Origin: Pedobacter sp. PF22-3
GTDB taxonomy: Bacteria > Bacteroidota > Bacteroidia > Sphingobacteriales > Sphingobacteriaceae
Length of the DNA stretch: 64,000 nt
Direction of reading: 5' to 3'
Assembly (NCBI RefSeq): GCF_026239555.1
Contig: NZ_JAPIVP010000008.1
Location: 1-64,000, forward strand
How positions within the stretch are numbered: position 1 is the stretch's first letter; every line of letters begins with the position of its first letter. The notes beneath the pieces are model-generated. The model had not been told where the DNA came from. It saw only the letters and a program-made list of their open reading frames with translations, and did not search any database. Below are positions 1 through 7,984 of the stretch, piece by piece. Both the position numbers and the translations under genes were made by a program.

Positions 1-161
1 GCCTGTGATCCTCACGGACGGCCTTTATATATCTTCAAACTTCAGTTCATCCAGGTCTTCTTCGTCCCGGACATGTTTCCGTCTGTTTCAATCTTGTTTG
101 TTAATCGCTGTAACATCCGTTACTTGATTTTTTTGTTTTCCCTTCGTTTCCGTTGGGGTTG

Positions 162-192
162 CAAAGGTAAGGAACTTTTTCTAACTTCCAAA
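162..192 (-). promoter_or_regulatory. Tandem rRNA-type promoter, copy nearest window start
   Basis: On the minus strand the -33 TTTG (189-192) is followed by exactly 19 bases and a perfect Bacteroidota -7 box TACCTTTG (162-169). An A/T-rich UP-like stretch lies upstream (about 193-225). The transcript would run off the left end of the window. The bases after the box begin GCAACCC, a start shared with the two upstream copies. Tandem strong promoters of this form are usual before rRNA operons, but no 16S sequence lies inside the window, so the downstream gene is inferred. Confidence 0.7.
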
Positions 193-287
193 TAAAATAA
201 ATTTTATTTTTCAAGCCTTATTTTTCTCTTTAACCTTATTTCAATATGCTAATGTTATTTAGCTTTCCGCTCTTCCGAGCCGGGCTG

Positions 288-317
288 CAAAGGTAGCAAT
301 CTTTTTCTCTTTGGCAA
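288..317 (-). promoter_or_regulatory. Tandem rRNA-type promoter, middle copy
   Basis: Minus-strand TTG (315-317), 19-base spacer, then a perfect TACCTTTG (288-295), followed by GCAGCCC. Spacing and initial transcribed bases match the copy at 162-192, so this looks like one of a set of strong promoters feeding one leftward transcript. Confidence 0.65.
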
Positions 318-398
318 GAATTATTTTAAAATAAATCTCACTTTCCGTATCCCTGCGCCATCTTTTCAGTTTATTGCCCTCTCCTCCGGAGCGGGATG

Positions 399-430
399 CA
401 AAAGTAGAAAAAAATATCTTTCCCAGCAAA
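399..430 (-). promoter_or_regulatory. Tandem rRNA-type promoter, distal copy
   Basis: Minus-strand TTTG (427-430), 20-base spacer, then TACTTTTG (399-406), which fits TAnnTTTG, followed by GCATCCC. It is the third member of the leftward series with about 110-126 bp periodicity. Confidence 0.6.
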
Positions 431-587
431 GGGAATTTATTAAATACTGTACGGTTAAACGTAAGTCAATGGTTTTCAACAGGAAATATTTTTACCGTGC
501 TTAAAACTTTTTGGAAGAAGGGTTGTTTAGGGCAGTTTTGCAAATCCTGCAGGGTTTAAAAACTAGGTAAATTTACGCAGTGAAAAA

Positions 588-608
588 ATCCTGAAACAAG
601 TTCAGGAT
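588..608. repeat. Short palindromic intergenic element
   Basis: A perfect 8-bp inverted repeat (ATCCTGAA / TTCAGGAT) around a 5-base loop is followed by GATGACGGC. A degraded relative of the same string lies near 59,107-59,130, and related arms with the GACGGC tail lie at 3,384-3,433. This indicates a dispersed REP-like family rather than a terminator. Confidence 0.55.
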
Positions 609-1008
609 GACGGCTGCACCCGGGATTTTGCGGCAATTCTTAATTTTGCCCAGCCTTTCTCCGGCAACCAGCACATTGAAACTTCGGAAGACCGGCCCAC
701 CTAAACCCGATAACAGCGGAAAACCCGGAGGCGAGGAACGAGCCGAGGATTTGGAGCGAATAGCGGGAACATACTTATATAGTTGCACTGAACCTGCTTT
801 GCTAGAAAAAAGTAAAGTTCAATATTCACCGGAACTTAATTAAATAATAATACGCCTTATAATCTAACAGAAACCCTGATAACAATAAACAAGACCGATA
901 CTTTGGGAACACATCGCAGAACAGCCCTAAATCGGCTATATACTTAACTATATATTATGCAGCCTTAAAACCGTAGTATTTCCTCATAATTTTTTTATAA
1001 ATTAGTTT
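609..1008. other. Spacer without supported gene
   Basis: Open frames here are short, have no recognisable family and biased composition, and carry strings such as GGAGCGAATAGCGGGA (about 751-766) that look like intergenic repeat sequence. I see no RNA gene. A promoter for the downstream ComF-like gene is not obvious. Confidence 0.4.
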
Positions 1009-1707
1009 ATGCTACAGGTTAAACAATGGTGCAATGACTTAATTGGTTTGCTATTTCCAAACCTCTGCAATGCCTGTGGTGTAGCATTATACCAAAGCGA
1101 GCACTTAATCTGTACGAAATGCCTTTATGATCTTCCTTTCACCGATTATCATCAATATGCAGAAAATAGGGTGGCCAAACAATTGTGGGGCCGCTTACCA
1201 CTTCATGCCGCAATGGCCATGTTATACTTTAGAAAAGGAGCAAAGGTTCAAAACTTAATCCACAACTTAAAATATAATGGCAGAACAGATGTTGGGGTAT
1301 TATTGGGCAATATGCTGGGAGAAAGGCTTAAATCCGCAAACCTTTACCAGGATATTGATTTGGTAATTCCGGTCCCATTACACCGCAAAAAATATAAAAC
1401 AAGGGGCTATAACCAAAGTACGTTTATTGCAGAAGGGATTGCTGCGCAGCTGGAAATCGGCATTAGCGAAGATCACCTCATCCGAAATACTTCTACCGAG
1501 AGCCAGACCAAAAAAAGCCGGTATAACCGCTATGAAAATATGAAAGATGTGTTTCAGGTAAATTATCCGGAAGATATAATCGGCAAACATATTTTACTGG
1601 TTGACGATGTGATTACCACTGGCGCAACACTTGAAGCCTGTGCCATTACCCTCTTGGATATTGGGGCAGCAAAAGTGAGCATAGCCGCAATCGCTTTCGC
1701 AGAATAA
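1009..1707 (+). CDS. comF: ComF family phosphoribosyltransferase-like protein
   Basis: A 232-residue protein of the ComF/GntX family, which in naturally competent bacteria helps take up or process single-stranded DNA. The N-terminus holds two CxxC pairs (C20/C23 and C35/C38) suited to a zinc site. The C-terminal half is a type I phosphoribosyltransferase fold with the PRPP-binding loop LLVDDVITTGAT near residues 196-207 and an upstream VIPVPLHRKK stretch. Length is normal for the family. The biochemical activity of ComF proteins is not well established, so only family membership is firm. It stands 58 bp before the lipoprotein gene, which has its own promoter. Confidence 0.88.
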   Translation: MLQVKQWCNDLIGLLFPNLCNACGVALYQSEHLICTKCLYDLPFTDYHQYAENRVAKQLWGRLPLHAAMAMLYFRKGAKVQNLIHNLKYNGRTDVGVLLGNMLGERLKSANLYQDIDLVIPVPLHRKKYKTRGYNQSTFIAEGIAAQLEIGISEDHLIRNTSTESQTKKSRYNRYENMKDVFQVNYPEDIIGKHILLVDDVITTGATLEACAITLLDIGAAKVSIAAIAFAE

Positions 1708-1732
1708 TTTTTGCAATGCAGTGCAAATACTA

Positions 1733-1761
1733 TTGTATTAGCCAAACATTTTTTAAGTTTG
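1733..1761 (+). promoter_or_regulatory. Promoter of the beta-helix lipoprotein gene
   Basis: TTG at 1733-1735, 18-base spacer, then a perfect -7 box TAAGTTTG at 1754-1761. The downstream ATG (1766) is only four bases after the box, leaving essentially no room for a ribosome-binding leader. Confidence 0.55.
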
Positions 1762-1765
1762 ATTT

Positions 1766-3139
1766 ATGCGTTTAAATATTGGATCAGTGCTTTTCATCTT
1801 ATTCATCGCTTCGGCTTGCCGCAAGGGGGAAAACATTAGCACAGATCAAAATGCTAAGCTGAGCATTTCCAGTACAGCGATATTATTTGATACCATTTTT
1901 ACTTCGGCAGGTTCCACAACCAGAAGAATAAAGATCGTTAACCCAAATCATGATGCGGTTAAAGTATCGGAAATCAGATTATCAGGCGGGAATACTTCAG
2001 CTTTTACTATAAATATTAATGGAGCGCAAACGCTGCTTAAAAATGATCTTATTGTCAATGGTCATGATTCGATCAATCTTTTTGTCAAGGTTTCGATCAA
2101 TCCAAATACAAACAACTTACCCTTTCTGGTAGAAGATTCTATCATCTTAAATACAAACGGGAATAAACAGGTGATTCAGCTTTTAGCTTATGGGCAAAAT
2201 GCTGTATTTGTTAATGAAACTTCAATTAATACAAATACCATCTGGACAAAAACTTTACCCTATATTATTAATGGATCATTGACCGTAAAGCATGGCGCTG
2301 CATTAACCATCCAACCCGGCACTAAAATCTATTTCCATAAGGACGCCGGTTTAAACATTGAAGGAAACCTCACGGTTAATGGCAGCCTTACCGAACCGGT
2401 ACTATTTTGTAGTGACAGGCTTGAAAAGGTATATAGTGATGAGCCTGGCCAATGGAAAGGAATCTTCTTAAAAAGAACGGGATACGGACTGATTAAAAAT
2501 GCGATCATCAAAAATGCATCTGTTGGCATTACCTCCGATTCTTTATCTGTTAATAGCAATCCTAAATTAATTTTAAGCAATAGCATCATCAAAAATATGC
2601 AGGCGGCTGCCTACATTGGTTATCACTCAGAACTATTGGCCTTTAATAATGTAATGTATAATTGCGGCAATTATTTAATCTATGCTGTTGGTGGAGGAAA
2701 TTATAACCTAAAACAGAATACCTTTGCAGGCTACAACTTAAACTTTCCGCGTAAAACTGCCTCATTGAGCTTTTCAGATTATTTATCCGTAAATGCTTAC
2801 AATAAACTTCAGATCAATTTAACGAATAATATCATTTGGGGGAGCTTAACTAATGAACTGGATATCCAAAAGAAAACTGCTGCATCAGTGCAATTTAATT
2901 TATGGCATAATTTAATCCGGTCTACAAACAACACCCATAATAGTAATGGCAACATTTTGAACATTGATCCATACTTTAACAATCAGGAAATGGAAAATTT
3001 TCAGCTCTCGGCGAACAGTTCTGCCAGAAACAAAGGTGCTGATTTAAGTGCCGATCCTTATTTTACTGGTTATCTTGATAAAGATATAATTGGAAATGAA
3101 AGAATTTCTCCCTCAACCTTAGGCAGTTACGAGAAATAG
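1766..3139 (+). CDS. Lipoprotein with right-handed beta-helix repeats
   Basis: A 457-residue protein with a lipoprotein signal peptide: a hydrophobic stretch ends in SAC with the lipidated cysteine at position 18. The next roughly 120 residues look like an immunoglobulin-like domain. From about residue 165 on there are short beta-strand repeats (LTVKHGAALTIQPGTKIYF, then LNIEGNLTVNGSLTEPVLF) typical of parallel beta-helix proteins. No catalytic motif is visible. It is probably anchored in the outer membrane or periplasm. The start is fixed by the signal peptide. It forms a monocistronic unit closed by the hairpin at 3,217. Confidence 0.75.
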   Translation: MRLNIGSVLFILFIASACRKGENISTDQNAKLSISSTAILFDTIFTSAGSTTRRIKIVNPNHDAVKVSEIRLSGGNTSAFTININGAQTLLKNDLIVNGHDSINLFVKVSINPNTNNLPFLVEDSIILNTNGNKQVIQLLAYGQNAVFVNETSINTNTIWTKTLPYIINGSLTVKHGAALTIQPGTKIYFHKDAGLNIEGNLTVNGSLTEPVLFCSDRLEKVYSDEPGQWKGIFLKRTGYGLIKNAIIKNASVGITSDSLSVNSNPKLILSNSIIKNMQAAAYIGYHSELLAFNNVMYNCGNYLIYAVGGGNYNLKQNTFAGYNLNFPRKTASLSFSDYLSVNAYNKLQINLTNNIIWGSLTNELDIQKKTAASVQFNLWHNLIRSTNNTHNSNGNILNIDPYFNNQEMENFQLSANSSARNKGADLSADPYFTGYLDKDIIGNERISPSTLGSYEK

Positions 3140-3216
3140 TATATTTATTTATATTTTCTCAAAACCAAATAGCATAAAGTTGCGTTTATATATTCGAGAG
3201 CGTTAATTTAGATGGT

Positions 3217-3260
3217 AAGGGTCGATATTTCTTCTAAAGAATATCGGCCCTTTACTTTTT
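3217..3260 (+). terminator. Rho-independent terminator of the beta-helix lipoprotein gene
   Basis: A 13-bp stem (3217-3229 with 3240-3252, one T-G wobble) around a 10-base loop is followed by TTACTTTTT. It lies 78 bp after the lipoprotein stop codon. Confidence 0.8.
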
Positions 3261-3383
3261 ACTAAAATTTTAGGATTAGCATAAGCTGATTTTAATGAAT
3301 ATCTAATTCAAAATAATTATTTCTTCTACTCTTTCTACGTTTAATCGTCATGAAGAATTTATTTCAGCATCTTCTCCTTCCAG

Positions 3384-3433
3384 ACCCTGAAATGAATTAC
3401 CTTCGGTGAGCTCGCTAAGGCTCGGTTCAGGGT
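3384..3433. repeat. REP-like palindrome (ACCCTGAA / TTCAGGGT)
   Basis: Arms at 3384-3391 and 3426-3433 enclose a GC-richer loop and end in GTGACGGC, the tail also seen at the 588-608 element. It lies between two convergent genes, where these dispersed palindromes tend to occur in this window. Confidence 0.5.
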
Positions 3434-3445
3434 GACGGCTGTAAT

Positions 3446-3663
3446 AAAAAAAAAGAGGCTGTCTCAGAAATGATTTCGGAGATTTTTTGCAGAATAATAT
3501 TTTGAAAGGGCGTTATTCCCGTAAAAACGGGAATCTTAACGCGATAGAACGGCAACTAAATAAGTCCATACCAAAGCATTAAGATGCCCAGTCAAGCTGA
3601 GCATGACGACATCGCCAAATTGCTATTATTGAATCTGTTATTTTCAGTCAGGCTCTTTTTTTC
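3446..3663. repeat. Inverted-repeat-bounded intergenic element
   Basis: The left arm (about 3446-3474) and right arm (about 3638-3663) are near-complementary: the right arm read on the minus strand repeats the A-tract plus GAG.CTG.CT of the left. Between them lie a perfect hairpin ATTCCCGT-AAAA-ACGGGAAT and a CCCAGTCAAGCTGAGCATGACG string. No open frame of note is present. It could be a small MITE-like unit, or two terminators split by a REP insertion. The minus-strand T-run at the left arm could terminate glmS transcripts. Confidence 0.45.
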
Positions 3664-3680
3664 TATTTGTTGTAAGTAAA

Positions 3681-5519
3681 TTATTCTACAGTAACTGATT
3701 TAGCCAGGTTTCTTGGCTGATCTACATTACAGCCTCTCATCACCGCAATATGATAAGATAATAACTGAAGTGGAATAGTGGCTAAGAGCGGTAAGAAAGC
3801 CTCATTGGCATCAGGAATTTCGATGCAGTAATCGGCCATTTTTTTCACCTCAGTATCTCCTTCAGTCACAATGGCAATTACTTTTCCTTTTCTGGCTTTT
3901 ACCTCCTGTATATTACTGATTACTTTTTCGTAAGATGAGTTTTGTGTGGCGATGAATACTACAGGCATTTCTTCATCAATTAAAGCGATCGGACCATGTT
4001 TCATTTCCGCAGCAGGATAACCTTCTGCATGAATGTAGGAGATTTCCTTCAGTTTTAAGGCACCTTCTAAGGCCACTGGGAAACCACTTCCTCTACCTAA
4101 AAACAAACAATTGGTCGAGTCTTTAATCTTTTCTGCAACTTCCTTAATCAGCTCGTTCGATTCTAGCGCCACCTGGATTTTTTCAGGAATATGATCAAGC
4201 TCCGTTAAAAGTTCGATTAGTTTTGAAGTAGTAATAGTTCCTTTTTGCTGGGCCATGTAAAAGGCCATTAAAGTTAAAACGGTTACCTGGGCCGTAAATG
4301 CTTTTGTAGAAGCCACTCCAATTTCAGGTCCGGCATGGGTATAAACACCCGCATGTGTTAAACGCGGAATGGATGCACCAGCAACGTTACAAATACCAAA
4401 GATAGTTGCACCACGTTCTTTAGCCATTTCAATGGCCGCCATAGTATCAGCCGTTTCTCCCGATTGCGAAATAGCAATCACCACATCTTTTTCGGTAATG
4501 ATCGGATTTCTATACCTGAATTCTGAAGCGTATTCAACTTCAACAGGAATGCGGGCATATTCTTCAATCAGGTATTCGCCAACCAAACCTGCATGCCACG
4601 ATGTTCCGCAGGCCACAATGATGATACGATCTATATTTTTTAATTTCTCCGCAAATTCTTTAATCCCACCAAGCTGTACCTTACCCTCTTCCGGATAGAT
4701 GCGACCACGCATACAATCTTTAATAGAACGTGGTTGCTCATAAATTTCTTTTAACATAAAGTGATCGAAACCACCTTTCTCCAGCATTTCTAACTTTAAC
4801 TGCAGTTCCTGGATTAATGGCGTTTGCACTACATTATCCAATCTTTTAACCAAAAGATCGTTTTTGGTGATCAATGCAATTTCATTATCATTAAGATAGA
4901 TTACATTTTTAGTGTACTCAATAATCGGCGTGGCATCAGAAGCGATAAAGTATTCTCCCTGGCCCACACCAATTACCATTGGACTTCCCTTTCTAGCCGC
5001 AATCAACCGATCAGGATGATCCTGATCCATAATCACGATGGCGTAGGCGCCAATCACTTCCTTCAGCGCCAAACGAACAGCTTCTAAAAGATCTATTTTT
5101 TCTATTTCCTGAATTTCTTCGATCAGGTGAATTAACACCTCTGTATCGGTATCGCTTTTAAATTCATGTCCACGGCTAATTAGTTCTTCTTTTAGCGTAG
5201 CATAATTTTCGATAATTCCGTTATGGATAATGGAAAGTTTACCACTATTTGAGGTATGTGGGTGTGAATTGCGGTCAGAAGGAACACCATGTGTAGCCCA
5301 ACGGGTATGGCCCATAGCAATCGTACCAGACTTATCCTGATCTTGAGCAAACTCTTCTAAAACAGCTACTTTACCAGCTTTTTTATAGATATGCTCCCCG
5401 CTTTCATTCATTACTGCGATACCAGCACTATCATAACCCCGGTATTCTAATCTTTTAAGGCCTTTTAATACAATTGGCCAGGCTTCTCTGTAGCCAATAT
5501 AGCCTACTATTCCACACAT
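3681..5519 (-). CDS. glmS: Glutamine-fructose-6-phosphate aminotransferase (isomerizing)
   Basis: A 612-residue cytoplasmic enzyme making glucosamine-6-phosphate from fructose-6-phosphate and glutamine, the entry step to UDP-GlcNAc for peptidoglycan, LPS and polysaccharides. The N-terminus MCGIVGYIG supplies the catalytic Cys2 of the class II glutaminase domain (about 1-220). Two SIS sugar-isomerase domains follow (about 290-430 and 460-600), with GTSWHAG and SQSGETADT motifs. The C-terminus LAKSVTVE is the conserved family tail. Length is typical. It is transcribed alone, from a promoter just upstream that overlaps an 18-bp palindrome. No glmS ribozyme is expected or visible. Confidence 0.97.
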   Translation of the reverse strand: MCGIVGYIGYREAWPIVLKGLKRLEYRGYDSAGIAVMNESGEHIYKKAGKVAVLEEFAQDQDKSGTIAMGHTRWATHGVPSDRNSHPHTSNSGKLSIIHNGIIENYATLKEELISRGHEFKSDTDTEVLIHLIEEIQEIEKIDLLEAVRLALKEVIGAYAIVIMDQDHPDRLIAARKGSPMVIGVGQGEYFIASDATPIIEYTKNVIYLNDNEIALITKNDLLVKRLDNVVQTPLIQELQLKLEMLEKGGFDHFMLKEIYEQPRSIKDCMRGRIYPEEGKVQLGGIKEFAEKLKNIDRIIIVACGTSWHAGLVGEYLIEEYARIPVEVEYASEFRYRNPIITEKDVVIAISQSGETADTMAAIEMAKERGATIFGICNVAGASIPRLTHAGVYTHAGPEIGVASTKAFTAQVTVLTLMAFYMAQQKGTITTSKLIELLTELDHIPEKIQVALESNELIKEVAEKIKDSTNCLFLGRGSGFPVALEGALKLKEISYIHAEGYPAAEMKHGPIALIDEEMPVVFIATQNSSYEKVISNIQEVKARKGKVIAIVTEGDTEVKKMADYCIEIPDANEAFLPLLATIPLQLLSYHIAVMRGCNVDQPRNLAKSVTVE

Positions 5520-5544
5520 AATTTTCTGTTATACATTAATTTTC

Positions 5545-5552
5545 CAAATATA
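5545..5552 (-). promoter_or_regulatory. -7 promoter box of glmS
   Basis: Minus-strand TATATTTG matches TAnnTTTG and lies 25 bases upstream of the glmS ATG. The -33 region falls at the edge of the palindrome at 5556-5573. Confidence 0.5.
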
Positions 5553-5555
5553 TAT

Positions 5556-5573
5556 AAAACAAACGTTTGTTTT
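5556..5573. promoter_or_regulatory. 18-bp perfect palindrome, candidate operator of glmS
   Basis: AAAACAAAC followed by its exact complement GTTTGTTTT, with no central gap. It sits immediately upstream of the glmS -7 box, where a dimeric repressor could block RNA polymerase. No cognate regulator is identifiable in the window. Confidence 0.4.
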
Positions 5574-5607
5574 AAAGCATTAAGCGCTAAAGATCTTTTT
5601 GTTAAAC

Positions 5608-5637
5608 AAAAAAGCAGCTACAAATTAATGTAACTGC
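5608..5637 (-). terminator. Rho-independent terminator of glyA
   Basis: On the minus strand a 9-bp stem (5629-5637 with 5614-5622, one G-T wobble) with a six-base loop is followed by six T residues (5608-5613). It begins 35 bp after the glyA stop. Confidence 0.85.
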
Positions 5638-5671
5638 CTTTACTATGATTAGTAAATCGAATTAGTTATGC

Positions 5672-6943
5672 CTACTTATAAAGTGGAAATGCACTCACCA
5701 ATTTAATCACCTCTGCTTTTACTGTATTTAGGTTCGCTTCATCTTCCGGATTGGTTAAAACCCTATCAATTAATGCAACAATCTGTTCCATTTCAGCTTC
5801 TTTTAAGCCGCGGGTAGTAATGGCAGCAGTTCCCACACGGATACCAGAAGTTACAAACGGCGACTTATCATCAAAAGGAACCATGTTTTTATTTACTGTG
5901 ATTTCTGCTTTTTCCAAAGCATTTTCAGCTACCTTACCCGTGATGTTTTTATTACGTAAGTCGATTAACATTAAGTGGTTATCGGTACCGCCTGAGATAA
6001 TGCCATATCCTTTTGCTACAAATGCTTTAGCCATGGCCTGTGCATTAGCAGCTACCTGTTTAATGTATGTTCCGTATTCCTCGCTTAACGCTTCGCCAAA
6101 AGCAATTGCTTTAGCGGCAATAATATGCTCTAACGGACCACCTTGGGTACCTGGAAAAACCGCCATATCAAGCAAATTACTCATTAAACGGGTTTCGCCT
6201 TTAGGTGTTTTTAATCCCCATGGGTTTTCAAAATCCTGGCCCATCATAATCATACCGCCACGTGGTCCGCGTAAAGTCTTGTGGGTGGTAGTGGTTACTA
6301 TATGGCAATGTGGAAGCGGGTTGGCTAACAATCCCTTTGCGATTAAACCTGCCGGGTGAGAAATATCAGCTAAAACCAAAGCACCAATTTTATCGGCTAC
6401 CGAACGGATAAAAGCATAATCCCACTCACGAGAATAAGCAGATGCACCGCAAATGATCAATTTTGGTTTTTCAGCTAAAGCTACTTCTTCTAATTTTTTA
6501 TAATCGATCAGTCCGGTTTCCTTTTCAACACCATAAAAGAATGGTTGATATAATTTACCTGAAAAGTTAACTGGCGAACCATGTGTTAAGTGACCTCCAT
6601 GAGAAAGATCAAAACCTAATATTTTATCGCCAGGTTGCAAAATAGCAAGCATTACAGCTGCATTGGCCTGTGCACCAGAGTGTGGCTGAACATTTACCCA
6701 CGCTGCTCCAAATAATTCTTTCGCCCTATCAATCGCAATCTGCTCTACTACATCGACCACCTGGCAACCGCCATAGTAACGTTTTCCCGGTAAGCCTTCA
6801 GCATATTTGTTGGTTAATACCGATCCTGCAGCTTCCATTACCTGCTTGCTTACAAAGTTTTCTGATGCAATAAGCTCTAAACCATGCTCCTGGCGGTTTA
6901 ATTCTTTATCGATAAGTTCAAAAATTTGGTTGTCGCGTGTCAT
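5672..6943 (-). CDS. glyA: Serine hydroxymethyltransferase
   Basis: PLP enzyme interconverting serine and glycine with tetrahydrofolate, the main source of one-carbon units. I place the start at 6943 ([11 protein letters not shown]), giving 423 residues, the usual family length. A longer frame to 6988 would begin upstream of the -7 box at 6971-6978. The PLP-lysine motif [14 protein letters not shown] is intact, as are LELIASEN near the N-terminus and the GKRYYGG loop. It is transcribed as a single gene ending at the hairpin at 5,608. Confidence 0.96.
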   Translation of the reverse strand: MTRDNQIFELIDKELNRQEHGLELIASENFVSKQVMEAAGSVLTNKYAEGLPGKRYYGGCQVVDVVEQIAIDRAKELFGAAWVNVQPHSGAQANAAVMLAILQPGDKILGFDLSHGGHLTHGSPVNFSGKLYQPFFYGVEKETGLIDYKKLEEVALAEKPKLIICGASAYSREWDYAFIRSVADKIGALVLADISHPAGLIAKGLLANPLPHCHIVTTTTHKTLRGPRGGMIMMGQDFENPWGLKTPKGETRLMSNLLDMAVFPGTQGGPLEHIIAAKAIAFGEALSEEYGTYIKQVAANAQAMAKAFVAKGYGIISGGTDNHLMLIDLRNKNITGKVAENALEKAEITVNKNMVPFDDKSPFVTSGIRVGTAAITTRGLKEAEMEQIVALIDRVLTNPEDEANLNTVKAEVIKLVSAFPLYK

Positions 6944-6970
6944 TGTATATTTAGGTTTGTATTTTTTTGG

Positions 6971-6978
6971 CAAAAGTA
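6971..6978 (-). promoter_or_regulatory. -7 promoter box of glyA
   Basis: Minus-strand TACTTTTG fits TAnnTTTG and lies 27 bases before the preferred glyA ATG. A good -33 TTTG at 19 bases is not present. The box argues for the shorter glyA start. Confidence 0.45.
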
Positions 6979-7005
6979 AGGATTTCAAATTTAATTTAGG
7001 CCGTA

Positions 7006-7761
7006 TTAGGATAATGCTTTCACATTAAAGTTGTTAAAGCCGCTCCCAATGGTGATCTCAACGATTTGTTGTTGCAACATTTCTAAAATAGCCAGGAAAT
7101 TATAAACGAAATGTACTTTATTCTCCGAGTTTTTAAGCACCAGTGCAAAATCGATCTGTTTGTTGATATCGAGCAGGTTCGCAATAAAATGTTTCTGTTG
7201 CTCTATGGTGTAGGGATATTGTACTACAGTATGCTTAACCTCTTCACTGCGCAGTTCATATTTCTGCATTGTGCGGTGGTAAACGGTTAAAAGTTTATAA
7301 AGGTCTAATGACAAAAGTTCATCCTGGTGAGAGGAAGACGCGGCAGCGAGGGTTAAATCGAAAGCGATGTTTCCGCGATGGTCCTGTTTTAAACGCTCCT
7401 CTTCAAAACCCTTCATCTCTTCTGCAGCAGATTTAAACTGTTTATAGGCAATAAGCCTCGCGATCAGGTCCTGTTCAGCATTGATTTCATTCCCGGCTTC
7501 ATCAACCTCAATCCTAGGCAAAAGCATTTTAGATTTAATGCGCATCAAAGTTGCCGCGACCAAAATAAATTCGCTCGCCACCTCAACGTTTAGCGCAAGG
7601 AGTTGATGAATGTAGGCTAAAAAGTCGTTTGTAATCTTCGCGATCTCCACATCCTGAATACTCAGTTCATCGCGCTCTATAAAGAACAGCAACAAATCGA
7701 AGGGTCCTTCGAACACCGGAAGCTTTATTTCAAAATTCTCTGCCTGCATGTGAAAGGACAA
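7006..7761 (-). CDS. scpA: Segregation and condensation protein A
   Basis: A 251-residue kleisin subunit that bridges SMC heads in the condensin-like SMC-ScpA-ScpB complex for chromosome segregation. The N-terminus shows the signature [20 protein letters not shown] central acidic and helical region follows, and a C-terminal winged-helix part ends near [17 protein letters not shown] start five codons in (MQAENFEIK, 7749) is equally plausible. It lies upstream of glyA on the same strand, but glyA has its own -7 box in the spacer. Confidence 0.9.
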   Translation of the reverse strand: MSFHMQAENFEIKLPVFEGPFDLLLFFIERDELSIQDVEIAKITNDFLAYIHQLLALNVEVASEFILVAATLMRIKSKMLLPRIEVDEAGNEINAEQDLIARLIAYKQFKSAAEEMKGFEEERLKQDHRGNIAFDLTLAAASSSHQDELLSLDLYKLLTVYHRTMQKYELRSEEVKHTVVQYPYTIEQQKHFIANLLDINKQIDFALVLKNSENKVHFVYNFLAILEMLQQQIVEITIGSGFNNFNVKALS

Positions 7762-7779
7762 ACATAATGAAAATTTTCA

Positions 7780-7920
7780 GGTACTGACAGTAAACCCTAA
7801 TCGAAAATACTATACGATTATCACTTACCACTATCCACTTAACTCAAACGCTAAACCTTTAACAGGCAACTCTAACCCGCTAAACACTAACCGCTTAACC
7901 ATCAAGAATAAACCGCTATT
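7780..7920. repeat. Low-complexity spacer tract
   Basis: The spacer between the divergent scpA and dxs genes has repeated short words (CTAAAC, CCGCTAA, CTTAAC) in a roughly 7- to 10-base rhythm without a clean unit. Similar word-like tracts appear in other spacers of this window. No gene is seen. Confidence 0.35.
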
Positions 7921-7949
7921 TTTCTTTTCTATATTAAAACAAAAATACC

Positions 7950-7957
7950 TTACTTTG
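7950..7957 (+). promoter_or_regulatory. Weak -7 box upstream of dxs
   Basis: TTACTTTG differs from TAnnTTTG at one base and lies 27 bases before the preferred dxs ATG at 7985. The spacing matches other boxes in this window, so it is the best promoter candidate. Confidence 0.35.
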
Positions 7958-7984
7958 TATCTTGTTTTTTACCACAAATTTCGA

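Noticed and set aside
374..843. Small plus-strand frames of 61 and 78 codons near the left end
   Set aside because: No family, no promoter in the right direction, and they overlap minus-strand promoters and a palindromic repeat.
5520..5671. glmS ribozyme or riboswitch upstream of glmS
   Set aside because: The leader is about 20 bases and the spacer holds only a palindrome and the glyA terminator; no room for a ribozyme core.
5751..6359. 202-codon plus-strand frame
   Set aside because: Lies wholly antisense to glyA, whose motifs are intact. The frame is a by-product of codon bias.
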